NCBI GenBank assembly: GCA_015064385.1
Contig: SVSI01000014.1
Span: forward strand, 1-55,535
DNA from: Oscillospiraceae bacterium
Lineage (GTDB): Bacteria > Bacillota > Clostridia > Oscillospirales > CAG-272
Direction of reading: 5' to 3'
DNA: 55,535 nucleotides
The notes beneath the pieces are model-generated. The model had not been told where the DNA came from. It saw only the letters and a list, made by a program, of their open reading frames with translations, and did no database searches. Below, piece after piece: positions 25,647-35,200 of the stretch (its first letter is position 1; the number at the start of each line of letters is the position of its first letter). Made by a program: the position numbers and the translations under genes.

Positions 25647-26855
25647 ATGCTTGATAGTATTAAAAACTTTTTGGGAACTACGGGCATTGCACAGATGTTT
25701 GGCGAAAGCGCCGGCACGGAATGGTGGAAAACGCTCATAATGCTCGCAATTTCCTTCGTGCTCATATATCTTGCGATAGTCAAGAAGTACGAGCCCCTTC
25801 TTCTGCTCCCGATAGCAATCGGAATGCTTCTTACCAACATTCCCGGGGCAGGAATGTTCCATCTTGAAATGTGGATAGACGAGACAGGCACGATGACGGT
25901 CGCCGAGTCTATAAAAATGGTAGTAAACAAGGGCGGATTCCTTGATCTGCTCTATATGGGCGTAAAGCTCGGTATATATCCGTGTATGATCTTTATCGGA
26001 ATAGGCGCGATGACCGACTTTTCACCCCTTATTGCAAATCCCAAGAGCTTGCTTATCGGAGCGGGCGCACAGTTCGGAGTATTCGTTGCCTTTTCGGGCG
26101 CGCTTATTTCGGGAATGTTCTCTCTTTCCGAGGCGGCTTCGATCGGTATAATCGGCGGAGCGGACGGTCCTACGGCAATACTCGTTACCAAAACTCTTGC
26201 TCCCGCACTTCTCGGTGCAATAGCGATAGCGGCGTACAGCTATATGGCACTTATCCCTATGATCCAGCCCCCGCTTATGAACCTTCTTACGACCAAGAAG
26301 GAACGCCGTATAAAGATGACCACCCTTCGTCAGGTCTCATTTACCGAAAAGATCCTCTTCCCGATAGTCGTTACCGTAGTCGTCGGGCTTATAATCCCCG
26401 ATGCGCTCACACTTATCGGATGTCTTATGTTCGGTAACATACTTAACGTATGCGGAGTTACCGACCGTCTTTCAAAGACGGCGCAGAACGAGCTTATGAA
26501 TATAGTTACGATTTGCCTCGGTATCAGCGTCGGAGCAACTGCAAGCGCAGATAATTTCCTGCGTCTTGAGACGATACTCATTATCTGCCTCGGACTCCTC
26601 GCGTTTATGATATCCACCTGCGGCGGACTCATTACCGCAAAGATAATGAACGTCATCTCGGGTGGAACTATCAACCCTCTTATCGGATCTGCAGGCGTTT
26701 CTGCCGTTCCTATGGCGGCAAGAGTTTCGCAGATACAGGGACAGAAGGAGGATCCCTCGAACTTCCTTCTTATGCACGCTATGGGACCGAACGTTGCCGG
26801 AGTTATCGGCTCGGCGGTTGCGGCAGGCGTGTTCCTTTCGATGTTCGCACGTTAA
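25647..26855 (+). CDS. Na+-translocating decarboxylase beta subunit (OadB/MmdB family)
   Basis: The 402-residue membrane protein has about nine to eleven helices and the conserved segments of the sodium pump: GAQFGVFVAFSGALISGMFSLSEAASIGIIGGADGPTAI near residue 145 and GGTINPLIGSAGVSAVPMAARVSQ near residue 340. The Asp in GGADGPTAI is the family's essential acid. It accepts carboxybiotin, releases CO2 and exports Na+. It lies 43 bases behind the biotin carrier gene, in the usual order. Confidence 0.95.
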   Translation: MLDSIKNFLGTTGIAQMFGESAGTEWWKTLIMLAISFVLIYLAIVKKYEPLLLLPIAIGMLLTNIPGAGMFHLEMWIDETGTMTVAESIKMVVNKGGFLDLLYMGVKLGIYPCMIFIGIGAMTDFSPLIANPKSLLIGAGAQFGVFVAFSGALISGMFSLSEAASIGIIGGADGPTAILVTKTLAPALLGAIAIAAYSYMALIPMIQPPLMNLLTTKKERRIKMTTLRQVSFTEKILFPIVVTVVVGLIIPDALTLIGCLMFGNILNVCGVTDRLSKTAQNELMNIVTICLGISVGATASADNFLRLETILIICLGLLAFMISTCGGLITAKIMNVISGGTINPLIGSAGVSAVPMAARVSQIQGQKEDPSNFLLMHAMGPNVAGVIGSAVAAGVFLSMFAR

Positions 26856-26899
26856 CACAGTTTAGATTTCTTACATAAAATCGGAAAGTGAGATATAAA

Positions 26900-28297
26900 A
26901 TGGCAAAAGTAAAAATTTGTGAAACAGTCCTTCGTGACTCGCATCAGTCTCTTATCGCTACCCGTATGACCACCGAGGAGATGCTTCCCATACTCAAGGC
27001 ACTCGACGAGGTCGGATACCACTCTCTCGAGGCGTGGGGCGGAGCAACCTTTGACTCCTGTCTCCGTTTTCTTAACGAGGATCCGTGGCAGCGTCTTCGC
27101 GTTATCCGTGATAACGTAAAGAACACCAAGCTTCAGATGCTTTTCAGAGGACAGAATATACTCGGATACCGCCACTATGCAGACGACGTTGTTGAATACT
27201 TCGTTCAGAAGTCGATAGCAAACGGTATTGACATCATTCGTATTTTCGACGCTCTCAACGACGAGAGAAACCTTCGCACCGCAATAAACGCGACCAAGAA
27301 GGAAAAGGGACACGTTCAGGTTGCATTCTCCTATACCACCGGTCCCTGCTACACCACCGAGTATTTCGTAGATTATACCAAGCGTCTCGTTGATATGGGC
27401 GTTGACTCGATCTGTATCAAGGATATGGCGGGACTTCTTAAGCCCTACGCGGCAGAGGAGCTCGTTAAGGCGCTCAAGAGCGAGATCCCCGATCTTCCCG
27501 TTGAGCTTCACACCCACTATACCGCAGGACTTGCGTCTATGACCGTGCTTAAGGCAATCGAGGCGGGATGCGATATCATCGATACCGCAATTTCTCCCCT
27601 TGCACTCGGAACGTCTCAGCCCCCGACAGAGCCGATCGTTGCCGCACTTCAGGGAACTCCCTACGATACCGGGCTTGATCTTGAAAAGCTCAACGTCGTC
27701 GGAAAATATTTCGAAACGCTCCGCGAAAAGTACCTCGAGAACGGACTTCTGAATCCTAAGGTACTCAAGGTTGACGTAAACGCGCTTCTTTATCAGGTTC
27801 CCGGCGGAATGCTCTCCAACCTTATTTCGCAGCTCAAAAATCTCGGAAAGAGCGACAAGCTTACCGAGGTGCTCGAAGAGGTACCGAGAGTCCGTGCGGA
27901 CGCGGGATATCCTCCGCTCGTTACTCCCTCCTCACAGATCGTCGGAACTCAGGCGGTTTTCAACGTTATCAACGGCAGATACAAGACTGTCACCAAGGAG
28001 TTTAAGGGACTTATCAAGGGAGAATACGGTCAGGCACCCATGGAGATCGATCCCGAATTCAGAAAGCAGATAATCGGAGACGAAGAGCCGATCACCTGCC
28101 GTCCCGCAGATAATATCGCACCCGAGCTTGAAAATCTCAAGAATAAGGCGTCCGATTATATCCAGCAGGACGAGGACGTTCTCTCTTACGCACTTTTTGA
28201 ACAGGTAGCAGAGAAGTTCTTCGATAAGCGTCGTGAAATGCAGCTCGCTCTCGATACCGAGAATGCTGACAAGGACGCAAAGATCCACAGCGTCTGA
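26900..28297 (+). CDS. Oxaloacetate decarboxylase alpha / pyruvate carboxyltransferase, without biotin domain
   Basis: The 465-residue protein contains an HMGL-like TIM barrel (ETVLRDSHQSLIATRM at 7-22, KDMAGLLKPYAAEELV, ELHTHYTAGLASMT, with the HTH metal ligands) followed by the PYC_OADA domain (YQVPGGMLSNLISQL and onward). It ends before a biotinyl domain would begin; full-length OadA has about 590 residues. It must therefore use the separate carrier at 25196. The reaction is transfer of CO2 between oxaloacetate/pyruvate and biotin. It is the last gene of the operon and is followed by a strong terminator. The start at 26900 is chosen by homology; its ribosome site is weak. Confidence 0.92.
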   Translation: MAKVKICETVLRDSHQSLIATRMTTEEMLPILKALDEVGYHSLEAWGGATFDSCLRFLNEDPWQRLRVIRDNVKNTKLQMLFRGQNILGYRHYADDVVEYFVQKSIANGIDIIRIFDALNDERNLRTAINATKKEKGHVQVAFSYTTGPCYTTEYFVDYTKRLVDMGVDSICIKDMAGLLKPYAAEELVKALKSEIPDLPVELHTHYTAGLASMTVLKAIEAGCDIIDTAISPLALGTSQPPTEPIVAALQGTPYDTGLDLEKLNVVGKYFETLREKYLENGLLNPKVLKVDVNALLYQVPGGMLSNLISQLKNLGKSDKLTEVLEEVPRVRADAGYPPLVTPSSQIVGTQAVFNVINGRYKTVTKEFKGLIKGEYGQAPMEIDPEFRKQIIGDEEPITCRPADNIAPELENLKNKASDYIQQDEDVLSYALFEQVAEKFFDKRREMQLALDTENADKDAKIHSV

Positions 28298-28307
28298 TAA
28301 AAAATAA

Positions 28308-28348
28308 AAACGCCTCAAATCGTGCGATTTGAGGCGTTTATTTTTTTG
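28308..28348. terminator. Bidirectional terminator, decarboxylase operon / glnN
   Basis: A 15 bp perfect stem AAACGCCTCAAATCG/CGATTTGAGGCGTTT with a TG loop, followed by T-rich sequence. Confidence 0.93.
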
Positions 28349-28350
28349 TT

Positions 28351-30435
28351 TTACACGAACAGCATATCACCGTAAGTAGGGAAGGGCCAATATTTCTTTG
28401 CAACGAGCATTTCAAGCTCGTCTGCCGAGCGTCTGATCTCGTTCATTTTAGGTATTACCTCGTCTCGGGCAAACTCTGCCTGTGCGGATACTGCGCGAGT
28501 GCCGTCCAGCTTTTCGATAAGCTTTTCAAGGTCGGCAAGCGAGAAGCTGAGCGAAGAAACGATGGTAGCGATCTTCGATGCCGTTTCCTTGTAAACTCGA
28601 GAATCTATGCCGATCTCGTTAAAGTTGACCACGGTTTCCGAGATCTCCTTAACGTAGGAGAGAGCGGCGGGAAGGATCTCCTTTTTCACCATATCTATCA
28701 TAGTGGATGCTTCGATGTGGGTGATCTTTACGTAGTCGCCGTACATTATTTCGCGGCGAGAGATCAGCTCCGCTTCGGTATAGACCTTGTGGCGGGCAAA
28801 AAGGGAGACGTTTTTCGTGTCGGTAAGATGAGGAACTGCGTCTGCGGTGGTGCGGTAGTTGCACAGTCCGCGGGACTCCGCTTCCTTTATCCACTCGTCT
28901 GCGTAGCCGTTGCCGTCAAAGAGGATGCGGCGGTGCTTTTTGAACGTGTCGCGGATGAGACGGCGGCATGCGCCCTCAACGTCGTCCGTTTTCTTCTCGA
29001 GCTTGTCGGCAAACTGGCAAAGCGCCTCTGCCATTATCGTGTTGAGCACGATGTTCGGGTCTGCTATCGACTGGGATGCGCCCGGCATACGGAACTCGAA
29101 CTTGTTTCCGGTAAAAGCGAAGGGGGAGGTACGGTTTCTGTCGGTGTTGTCGCGTACGAATTCGGGCAGTGTATTTACGCCCGTTTCCATATTCATTTTC
29201 TTGCTTCCGCCGTACTTTCTTCCCGTAATTATGGCATCTATTATGTCAGTGAGCTCCTCGCCGAGGAAGATCGAAAGTATCGCGGGAGGCGCCTCGTGGC
29301 CTCCGAGACGGCGGTCGTTGGACGCGGATGCGACTGAAATTCTCAGAAGATCCTGATATTCGTCAACCGCCTTTATCATAGCCGCGAGGAAGAGCAGAAA
29401 ACGGGTGTTTTCGTACGGTTCCTTGCCCGGCTTGAAAAGGGCAACTCCCGTGTTGGTCTCCATAGACCAGTTGTTGTGCTTTCCGCTTCCGTTTATGCCG
29501 TCAAACGGCTTTTCTCCGAGCAGACACACGAATCCGTGACGGAGAGCTACCGTTTTCATAGTTTCCATCGTGAGCTGGTTGTGGTCTGTTGCCGTGTTCG
29601 CGTTCGAATAGGTGGGGGCAAGCTCGTGCTGTGCGGGAGCCGCCTCGTTATGCTCGGTCTTTGCATATACGCCGAGCGCCCAGAGCTCTCGGTCGAGGTC
29701 TGCCATGTATTCCTTGACCTTGGGGCTTATCGTTCCGTAGTACTGGTCGTTAAGCTCCTGCGTTTTGGGAGGACGCGCTCCGAAAAGCGTTTTACCGGTA
29801 AAAATAAGGTCGCTGCGCCTTTCATACATTTCCTTGTCAACCAGAAAATATTCCTGCTCTGCGCCTACCATAGGGGTAACTCTCGTTGACTCGTTGTCTC
29901 CGAGTACGCGCATTATGCGGAGTGCCTGGTGCGAAAGCGCCTCTGCGGAACGCAGAAGGGGAGTTTTCTTATCAAGGACCTCGCCTCCGTGCGAGCAGAA
30001 TACCGTCGGAATGCAGAGGGTATCGTCCTTTATAAAGGCGTAGGACGTCGGGTCCCAAGCGGTGTATCCGCGCGCTTCAAAGGTCGCACGAAGTCCGCCC
30101 GAAGGGAAGGACGACGCGTCCGACTCGCCCTTTATGAGATTTTTGCCCGAGAATTTGGTCAGCACCGTTCCGTCGCTCTGGACGGTCATAAAGGAATCGT
30201 GCTTTTCGGCGGTGATGCCCGTCATCGGCTGGAACCAGTGAGTGTAGTGGGTAGCACCGTTGTCGATAGCCCAGTCCTTCATCGCGTTTGCAACGATATT
30301 TGCAACCGAGATGTCAAGCTCTTTGCCCTCGGATATAGTGTTTCGAAGTGATACGTAAGTTTCTTTCGGAAGGCGTTCCTTCATTATAGAATCGTTAAAA
30401 ACGCGACTTCCGAAGAGTGAGTTGAGATTTGCCAC
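28351..30435 (-). CDS. glnN: Glutamine synthetase type III
   Basis: The 694-residue enzyme has the length and order of GSIII proteins, which make glutamine from glutamate, ammonia and ATP as large oligomers. Family features are THYTHWFQPMTGITAEKHDSF near residue 60, PMVGAEQEYFLVD (metal-binding Glu pair), NEAAPAQHELAPTYSNANTATDHNQL, GSGKHNNWSMETNTG (phosphate-binding loop) and NDRRLGGHEAPPAILSIF. Translation starts at a GTG with AGAGGT eight bases before it. It has its own promoter and is convergent with the decarboxylase operon. Confidence 0.97.
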   Translation of the reverse strand: MANLNSLFGSRVFNDSIMKERLPKETYVSLRNTISEGKELDISVANIVANAMKDWAIDNGATHYTHWFQPMTGITAEKHDSFMTVQSDGTVLTKFSGKNLIKGESDASSFPSGGLRATFEARGYTAWDPTSYAFIKDDTLCIPTVFCSHGGEVLDKKTPLLRSAEALSHQALRIMRVLGDNESTRVTPMVGAEQEYFLVDKEMYERRSDLIFTGKTLFGARPPKTQELNDQYYGTISPKVKEYMADLDRELWALGVYAKTEHNEAAPAQHELAPTYSNANTATDHNQLTMETMKTVALRHGFVCLLGEKPFDGINGSGKHNNWSMETNTGVALFKPGKEPYENTRFLLFLAAMIKAVDEYQDLLRISVASASNDRRLGGHEAPPAILSIFLGEELTDIIDAIITGRKYGGSKKMNMETGVNTLPEFVRDNTDRNRTSPFAFTGNKFEFRMPGASQSIADPNIVLNTIMAEALCQFADKLEKKTDDVEGACRRLIRDTFKKHRRILFDGNGYADEWIKEAESRGLCNYRTTADAVPHLTDTKNVSLFARHKVYTEAELISRREIMYGDYVKITHIEASTMIDMVKKEILPAALSYVKEISETVVNFNEIGIDSRVYKETASKIATIVSSLSFSLADLEKLIEKLDGTRAVSAQAEFARDEVIPKMNEIRRSADELEMLVAKKYWPFPTYGDMLFV

Positions 30436-30487
30436 TCTTTTTTACCTCTTTTGGAAAATTTGCGCTGTAAAGCGCACTTTGTCACTC

Positions 30488-30516
30488 ATTATATACCGAC
30501 AAAGCGCTTTAGTCAA
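30488..30516 (-). promoter_or_regulatory. glnN promoter with palindrome in the spacer
   Basis: On the minus strand, TTGACT, a 17 bp spacer and TATAAT. The palindrome AAAGCGCTTT (30501-30510) lies in the spacer and a related AAAGCGCACTTT lies downstream at 30472-30482. They could be operator sites; they do not match the GlnR consensus. Confidence 0.75.
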
Positions 30517-30680
30517 TAGAAAAAGAAGAAAAACACGAAGATTTTTTTGAAAAACCTCAAAAAATCCGATTTTGCACTTATGTTTGCGCTTATGAACATA
30601 AAACAAGATGCAATTCCAAACTGTGGATTTTTCGACGTAAGCGCACTTTTTCTTAAAATATCAAATTCCCCAAAAATCCC

Positions 30681-30709
30681 TTGACAAAAGGGAAAGTGCG
30701 GTGTATAAT
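30681..30709 (+). promoter_or_regulatory. asd promoter
   Basis: TTGACA, a 17 bp spacer and TATAAT lie 48 bases before the start of asd. Confidence 0.9.
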
Positions 30710-30757
30710 GATTAGTAATCGATTTGTAAGGCATTTATGATAGGAAGGAAGATAAAA

Positions 30758-31831
30758 ATGCAAAACAAGAATTATAAAGTAGGCGTAATCGGTGCTACCG
30801 GTATGGTAGGACAGAGATTTTTAACACTCCTTGAGAACCATCCCTGGTTCGAGGTCACCGCTCTCGTTGCTTCGGCACGCTCTGCGGGAAAGACGTACGA
30901 GGAGGCGGTCGGCTCTCGTTGGAAGCTCGCGGCTCCGATGCCCGAAAAATATAAGAAGATGGTCGTTATGGACGCATCGAAGATCGAGGACGTAAAGCCC
31001 CTGGTTGACTTCGTGTTCTGCGCGGTCGATATGAAAAAGGACGAGATCAAGGCGCTTGAGGAAGCGTACGCAAAGGCGGAGATACCGGTAGTTTCCAATA
31101 ACTCGGCTAACCGCTGGACGCCCGACGTTCCGATGGTAATTCCCGAGATAAACGCAGCTCACCTCGAGGCGATCGAGGCACAGAAGAAGCGCCTCGGCAC
31201 GAAAAAGGGCTTTATTGCGGTAAAACCCAACTGCTCGATACAGTCTTACGTTCCCGCGCTCACCCCTCTTATGAAGTTTAAGCCGACTCTCGTTGTTGCT
31301 ACCACTTATCAGGCAATTTCGGGTGCAGGCAAGACCTTCAACGAGTGGCCCGAAATGATAGATAACGTAATTCCTTATATCGGAGGCGAGGAAGAGAAGA
31401 GCGAAAAAGAGCCCCTTCGTATCTGGGGAAGCGTAGTTGACGGAGAGATCGTTCCCGCCGAAGGCCCGCAGATCACCACGCAGTGCATCAGAGTTCCGGT
31501 TACGGACGGACATACCGCGGCGGTATTCGTAAACTTTGAAAATAAGCCCACCATCGACGAGATCAAACAGGCGTGGGTGGATTTCGGATCGCCCGTCAAG
31601 GAGCTTCCGAGCGCACCCGAGCAGTTTATCACCTATTTCGAAGATCCCGCGCGTCCTCAGGCAAAGCTTGACCGCGATATTTACGGCGGAATGGGTGTAA
31701 CGGTCGGACGTCTTCGTGAGGACAGCGTGTTCGACTATAAGTTCGTCGGACTCTCGCACAACACTATCCGCGGCGCGGCAGGCGGTGCAGTTCTTATTGC
31801 AGAGCTTCTCTGCCAGAAGGGATATATTTAA
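30758..31831 (+). CDS. asd: Aspartate-semialdehyde dehydrogenase
   Basis: The 357-residue enzyme reduces aspartyl phosphate to aspartate semialdehyde for lysine, threonine, methionine and diaminopimelate synthesis. It has the NADP-binding start VGVIGATGMVGQRFLTLLENHPWF, the catalytic Cys159 in KPNCSIQSYVPALTPL, and the C-terminal GLSHNTIRGAAGGAVLIAELL. The sequence type is the one shared with Archaea and many Clostridia (about 350 residues), not the Gram-negative form. ATG 30758 is chosen for its AGGAAGGAAG site; the earlier in-frame ATG overlaps that site. Single-gene unit. Confidence 0.96.
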   Translation: MQNKNYKVGVIGATGMVGQRFLTLLENHPWFEVTALVASARSAGKTYEEAVGSRWKLAAPMPEKYKKMVVMDASKIEDVKPLVDFVFCAVDMKKDEIKALEEAYAKAEIPVVSNNSANRWTPDVPMVIPEINAAHLEAIEAQKKRLGTKKGFIAVKPNCSIQSYVPALTPLMKFKPTLVVATTYQAISGAGKTFNEWPEMIDNVIPYIGGEEEKSEKEPLRIWGSVVDGEIVPAEGPQITTQCIRVPVTDGHTAAVFVNFENKPTIDEIKQAWVDFGSPVKELPSAPEQFITYFEDPARPQAKLDRDIYGGMGVTVGRLREDSVFDYKFVGLSHNTIRGAAGGAVLIAELLCQKGYI

Positions 31832-31847
31832 CGATAAATGCAAACAA

Positions 31848-31882
31848 GGAAGAAAATCTCTCTCGTGGGATTTTCTTTTTTT
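31848..31882 (+). terminator. Rho-independent terminator after asd
   Basis: AGAAAATC/GATTTTCT stem followed by T7. Confidence 0.8.
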
Positions 31883-32245
31883 ATTTATACATATAATCGT
31901 AGTGGCGGATGAGTAGTACCCCGTCGCACGAAGGGGTGGTTTGCACAAACACGACTCCTTACGTGTTCAAATTCACCCATCTTTTTTGTCAAAATGACCG
32001 TCTCTATATAATATAAGGAAGAAACCGCGCTTGCGGGAGACCTTGTTTTTGCATAAAATGACAAAGTTTACCATCATTTTTGTGCAAAATGTTTATAATA
32101 TCCAAGATATTTTGGCTAAAACGCCAAAAGTGGAAAAAATGATAGATTCTTGCTTGACAAAGGTGTACATTTCGGTGTATAATCTATATTGTATAGTAAT
32201 GTCTAAAAGTATCCCTAATTTCAAAAACAATTAAAGGAGGAAATT
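31883..32245. other. Gene-free stretch before the large surface protein
   Basis: No convincing reading frame. It contains a TATATAAT with a poor -35 (around 32005-32012) closely followed by a small hairpin AAGG..CCGC-GCTT-GCGG..CCTT with a T-run (32015-32046), a possible very short transcript, and the promoter at 32154-32183. Confidence 0.5.
32154..32183 (+). promoter_or_regulatory. Promoter of the large surface-protein gene
   Basis: TTGACA, an 18 bp spacer and TATAAT lie 62 bases before the start codon. Confidence 0.85.
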
Positions 32246-35200
32246 ATGAAAAAGAGATTACTTAGCATGCTTCTCGTTTTGTCATTCGTGCTCAGTGTCA
32301 TACCTTTTGGTGTGCTCGCTAATGATACTGATACGATCACAAAATGGAGCGGTCTTCTCTACGAAGGTAAGTTCAGTGTTACGGCTGATGTATCGGCTGA
32401 GCCGGACGTATTCTTCGCAGGAAGCGGAATCGGTGATGACGGAGATCTTTCTTCGGCATCCTACTACCACGCTTACATAAGCGGATCGACTCTTACGGTC
32501 GATAAGTACACAGGAGGGGAATACGTCGAAACGCTCGGCACTGCTGTGGTTACGGCTACCGGAAGCGTTACGCTTTCCGTTGCGTACTCGTTGAAGGGTG
32601 CAATATACTGCTGGATCAACGGCGAAAGAGTTATTGAGCTTTCGGGCTGCACACCTTACGGTGCAGAGATCGCTTATGACGATGCAACCTCCGGCTTTGC
32701 TATTGTAGGAGGGCTTGAGTGGAAGCAAGTTGCCGGCACTGTTACCTACGATAGCAAAAAATATGAGATTTCCACCAGTGCGGCAAACTCTTGGGGATAT
32801 TTCACCAACCGTTATGTCACAAACGGAAAGCTTATATTTACTTCCAAGGCCGGTTCCGGAATAAGAGGTCCTATAATCGGCGTAACACACACTTCCGGTA
32901 AAACGACCTGGGAGGGTGCAGGAGTATCTTACTATCTTGTGGATATTAACGGCAACAGAATTTGCTTAACCGACAAGGACGGAAGAACTGATGTGTCTGC
33001 TCTTACTACCACAAGTGGAACGAAATTCCAAACCAATAATAATGGTCAGTGGGTATTTGGTTCTAACTTAGGTGAAGCGATTAACACTGTTGATTTTAAT
33101 ATCGGAACTACATTGGCTACTATAGTTCTTAATGGAGCTAGCAAGACTGTTACAGCAACCGACTCCGATCCTATTCAGGGTGGATATTACGGTCTTAGAG
33201 CACCTAACTCCGGTACTAAAGTTGGATACTATGTAGTAAACAATGAAGTTGAGGCAATGGATATTGACATTGTTTCTGCATCTACCGGTATCAAGGTTGG
33301 CGAGACCGGAACTGTAGTAGTAAAGACAGTTCCTGCCGGCTCTGTTATCAACTCGGGCGACTCTATCGAGATCGCGGGCAACGGCATTAGCCAGGTAGGC
33401 GAAGCTGTTGATAATGGAGACGGAACCTATACTCTTACCTATGAAGCAATAGCGAGTGGCGAGACCGCTATTACCGCTTCTGTTGACAACCACATTTACG
33501 GAACTCTTTCTGATGCCACTACGGCTGACATAGAACTGCCCGATACCGGCATAACGAGATGGGACGGACTCCTTTACGAAGGTAAATTCAGCGTTAAGCT
33601 TGACACGTCCGCGTCGTACGGCGTATATTTCGCAGCAAACGGAATCGACGTTGCAGGACATCTGAACGCTGCATCCTACTATCACGCTTATATCGAAAAC
33701 TCGGTACTCAAGGTTGATAAGTACGAAAACGGTGCTCTTGTCGGAAACGTTGGCGAGAAGTCTATCGGCGTTAACGGAGACGTTATCCTTTCCGTTGCGT
33801 ACTCCCTGAAGGGCGCAGTATCCTGCTGGATAAACGATGACAGAACGCTCGATCTTTCGGGCTGCACGCCTTACGGTACTCAGATAGCTTATGATAATGA
33901 AGCTACCGACTTTGCTATCGTTGGCGGACTTAAGCTTGTAAACACCGGAAGCCAAAATGCAACCTACGATGCAGATAGTTACACCTTTACTATAAGTGGA
34001 AACAAGACTGTTGCACATTTCTCGAACCGTAACATTAAGAACGGTTACATCGTTTATACCGTTCCTTCGAGCAGCCACCCCAACTCATGTGGCGGTCCTG
34101 TTTTCGGAATGTACAATGACGGAACGAACGCAGGTAACAACAATAACACGACGCACCGTGCGTTCTATATGGTTGATGCAAGAACCACTCAGTACAGATT
34201 TATCGTAGTGGACTATGGACCGACAATAGAAAATTCCATTACCGATGAGACCACTTATAACAGCTACGTAACTAATAGATTTACCGGATATACGTTTGGT
34301 TATAACGCAAGCAGTAAGACCGGTTGGATGTTCGGATCGGGTACCGGAGCGTACGCTCAGTACGGTGAAGATACTAATGTTATAATTAACTTTAACATTG
34401 GTTCTGACATCGCTTCGATTTCTACCGGTAAGAAAGCGTTCACCGATAACGCGCCTATCAACGGTGGATACTACGGTGTTTACAGCGAAGCAGCTGCAAA
34501 TACCACGTATACTCTCCACGCTGTAAACAACGAGGTTGAGGCAATGGATATCGACTTCACCGGTATCGCATTCAACGAGACCACCGGCGTTTACACCGCA
34601 ACTCTTACGACGTTCCCCGCAGGTTCGGTAATCAACTCGGGCGACTATATTAAGGTCACCGGCGCAAACCTTGAGCAGATCGGCGAAATGACCGATCTTG
34701 GCAACGGCGTTTACACCGTTCAGTTCAAGACCACTGCTACCGGCGAGGCAACCGCACAGTTCTCGGTTGACAACCACATTTACGGCACTCTCACCGCAAG
34801 CCACACTCAGGAGTTCGTTGCACACGAGCACACCGGTGAATTCGACGGTGACAACGACAACCACTGGATCGACTGCGGTTGCGGCGAGCAGATTGAGCTT
34901 GGCGCGCACGACAAGACCGGCGCTACCGAAAAGGTAGAGCCCGACTGCACCACCGAGGGAACTCGTTCCTACGTAACCTGCCCCACCTGTAAAATAACCC
35001 TTTACCTGAAGGATGACGGTACTTGGGCAATACTTGAAAACGATGCGGACCTTGTTATCCCCGCAACCGGACACGTAAATACTACTCCTGTTGCACAGGT
35101 TGATGCAACCTGTATGGCAGAGGGAAAGCTTGCACACGACAAGTGCGCGTGCGGCGCTCTCCTTCTTGACGGCGAAGTGGTTGACGAAAGCGATCTCATT

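Larger units (their letters stand above)
30436..30757. other. Intergenic region between glnN and asd
   Basis: It holds the two divergent promoters listed separately. The 165 bp between them is AT-rich, with several AAGCGC/GCGCTT words but no clear terminator, RNA fold or reading frame. Confidence 0.6.
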
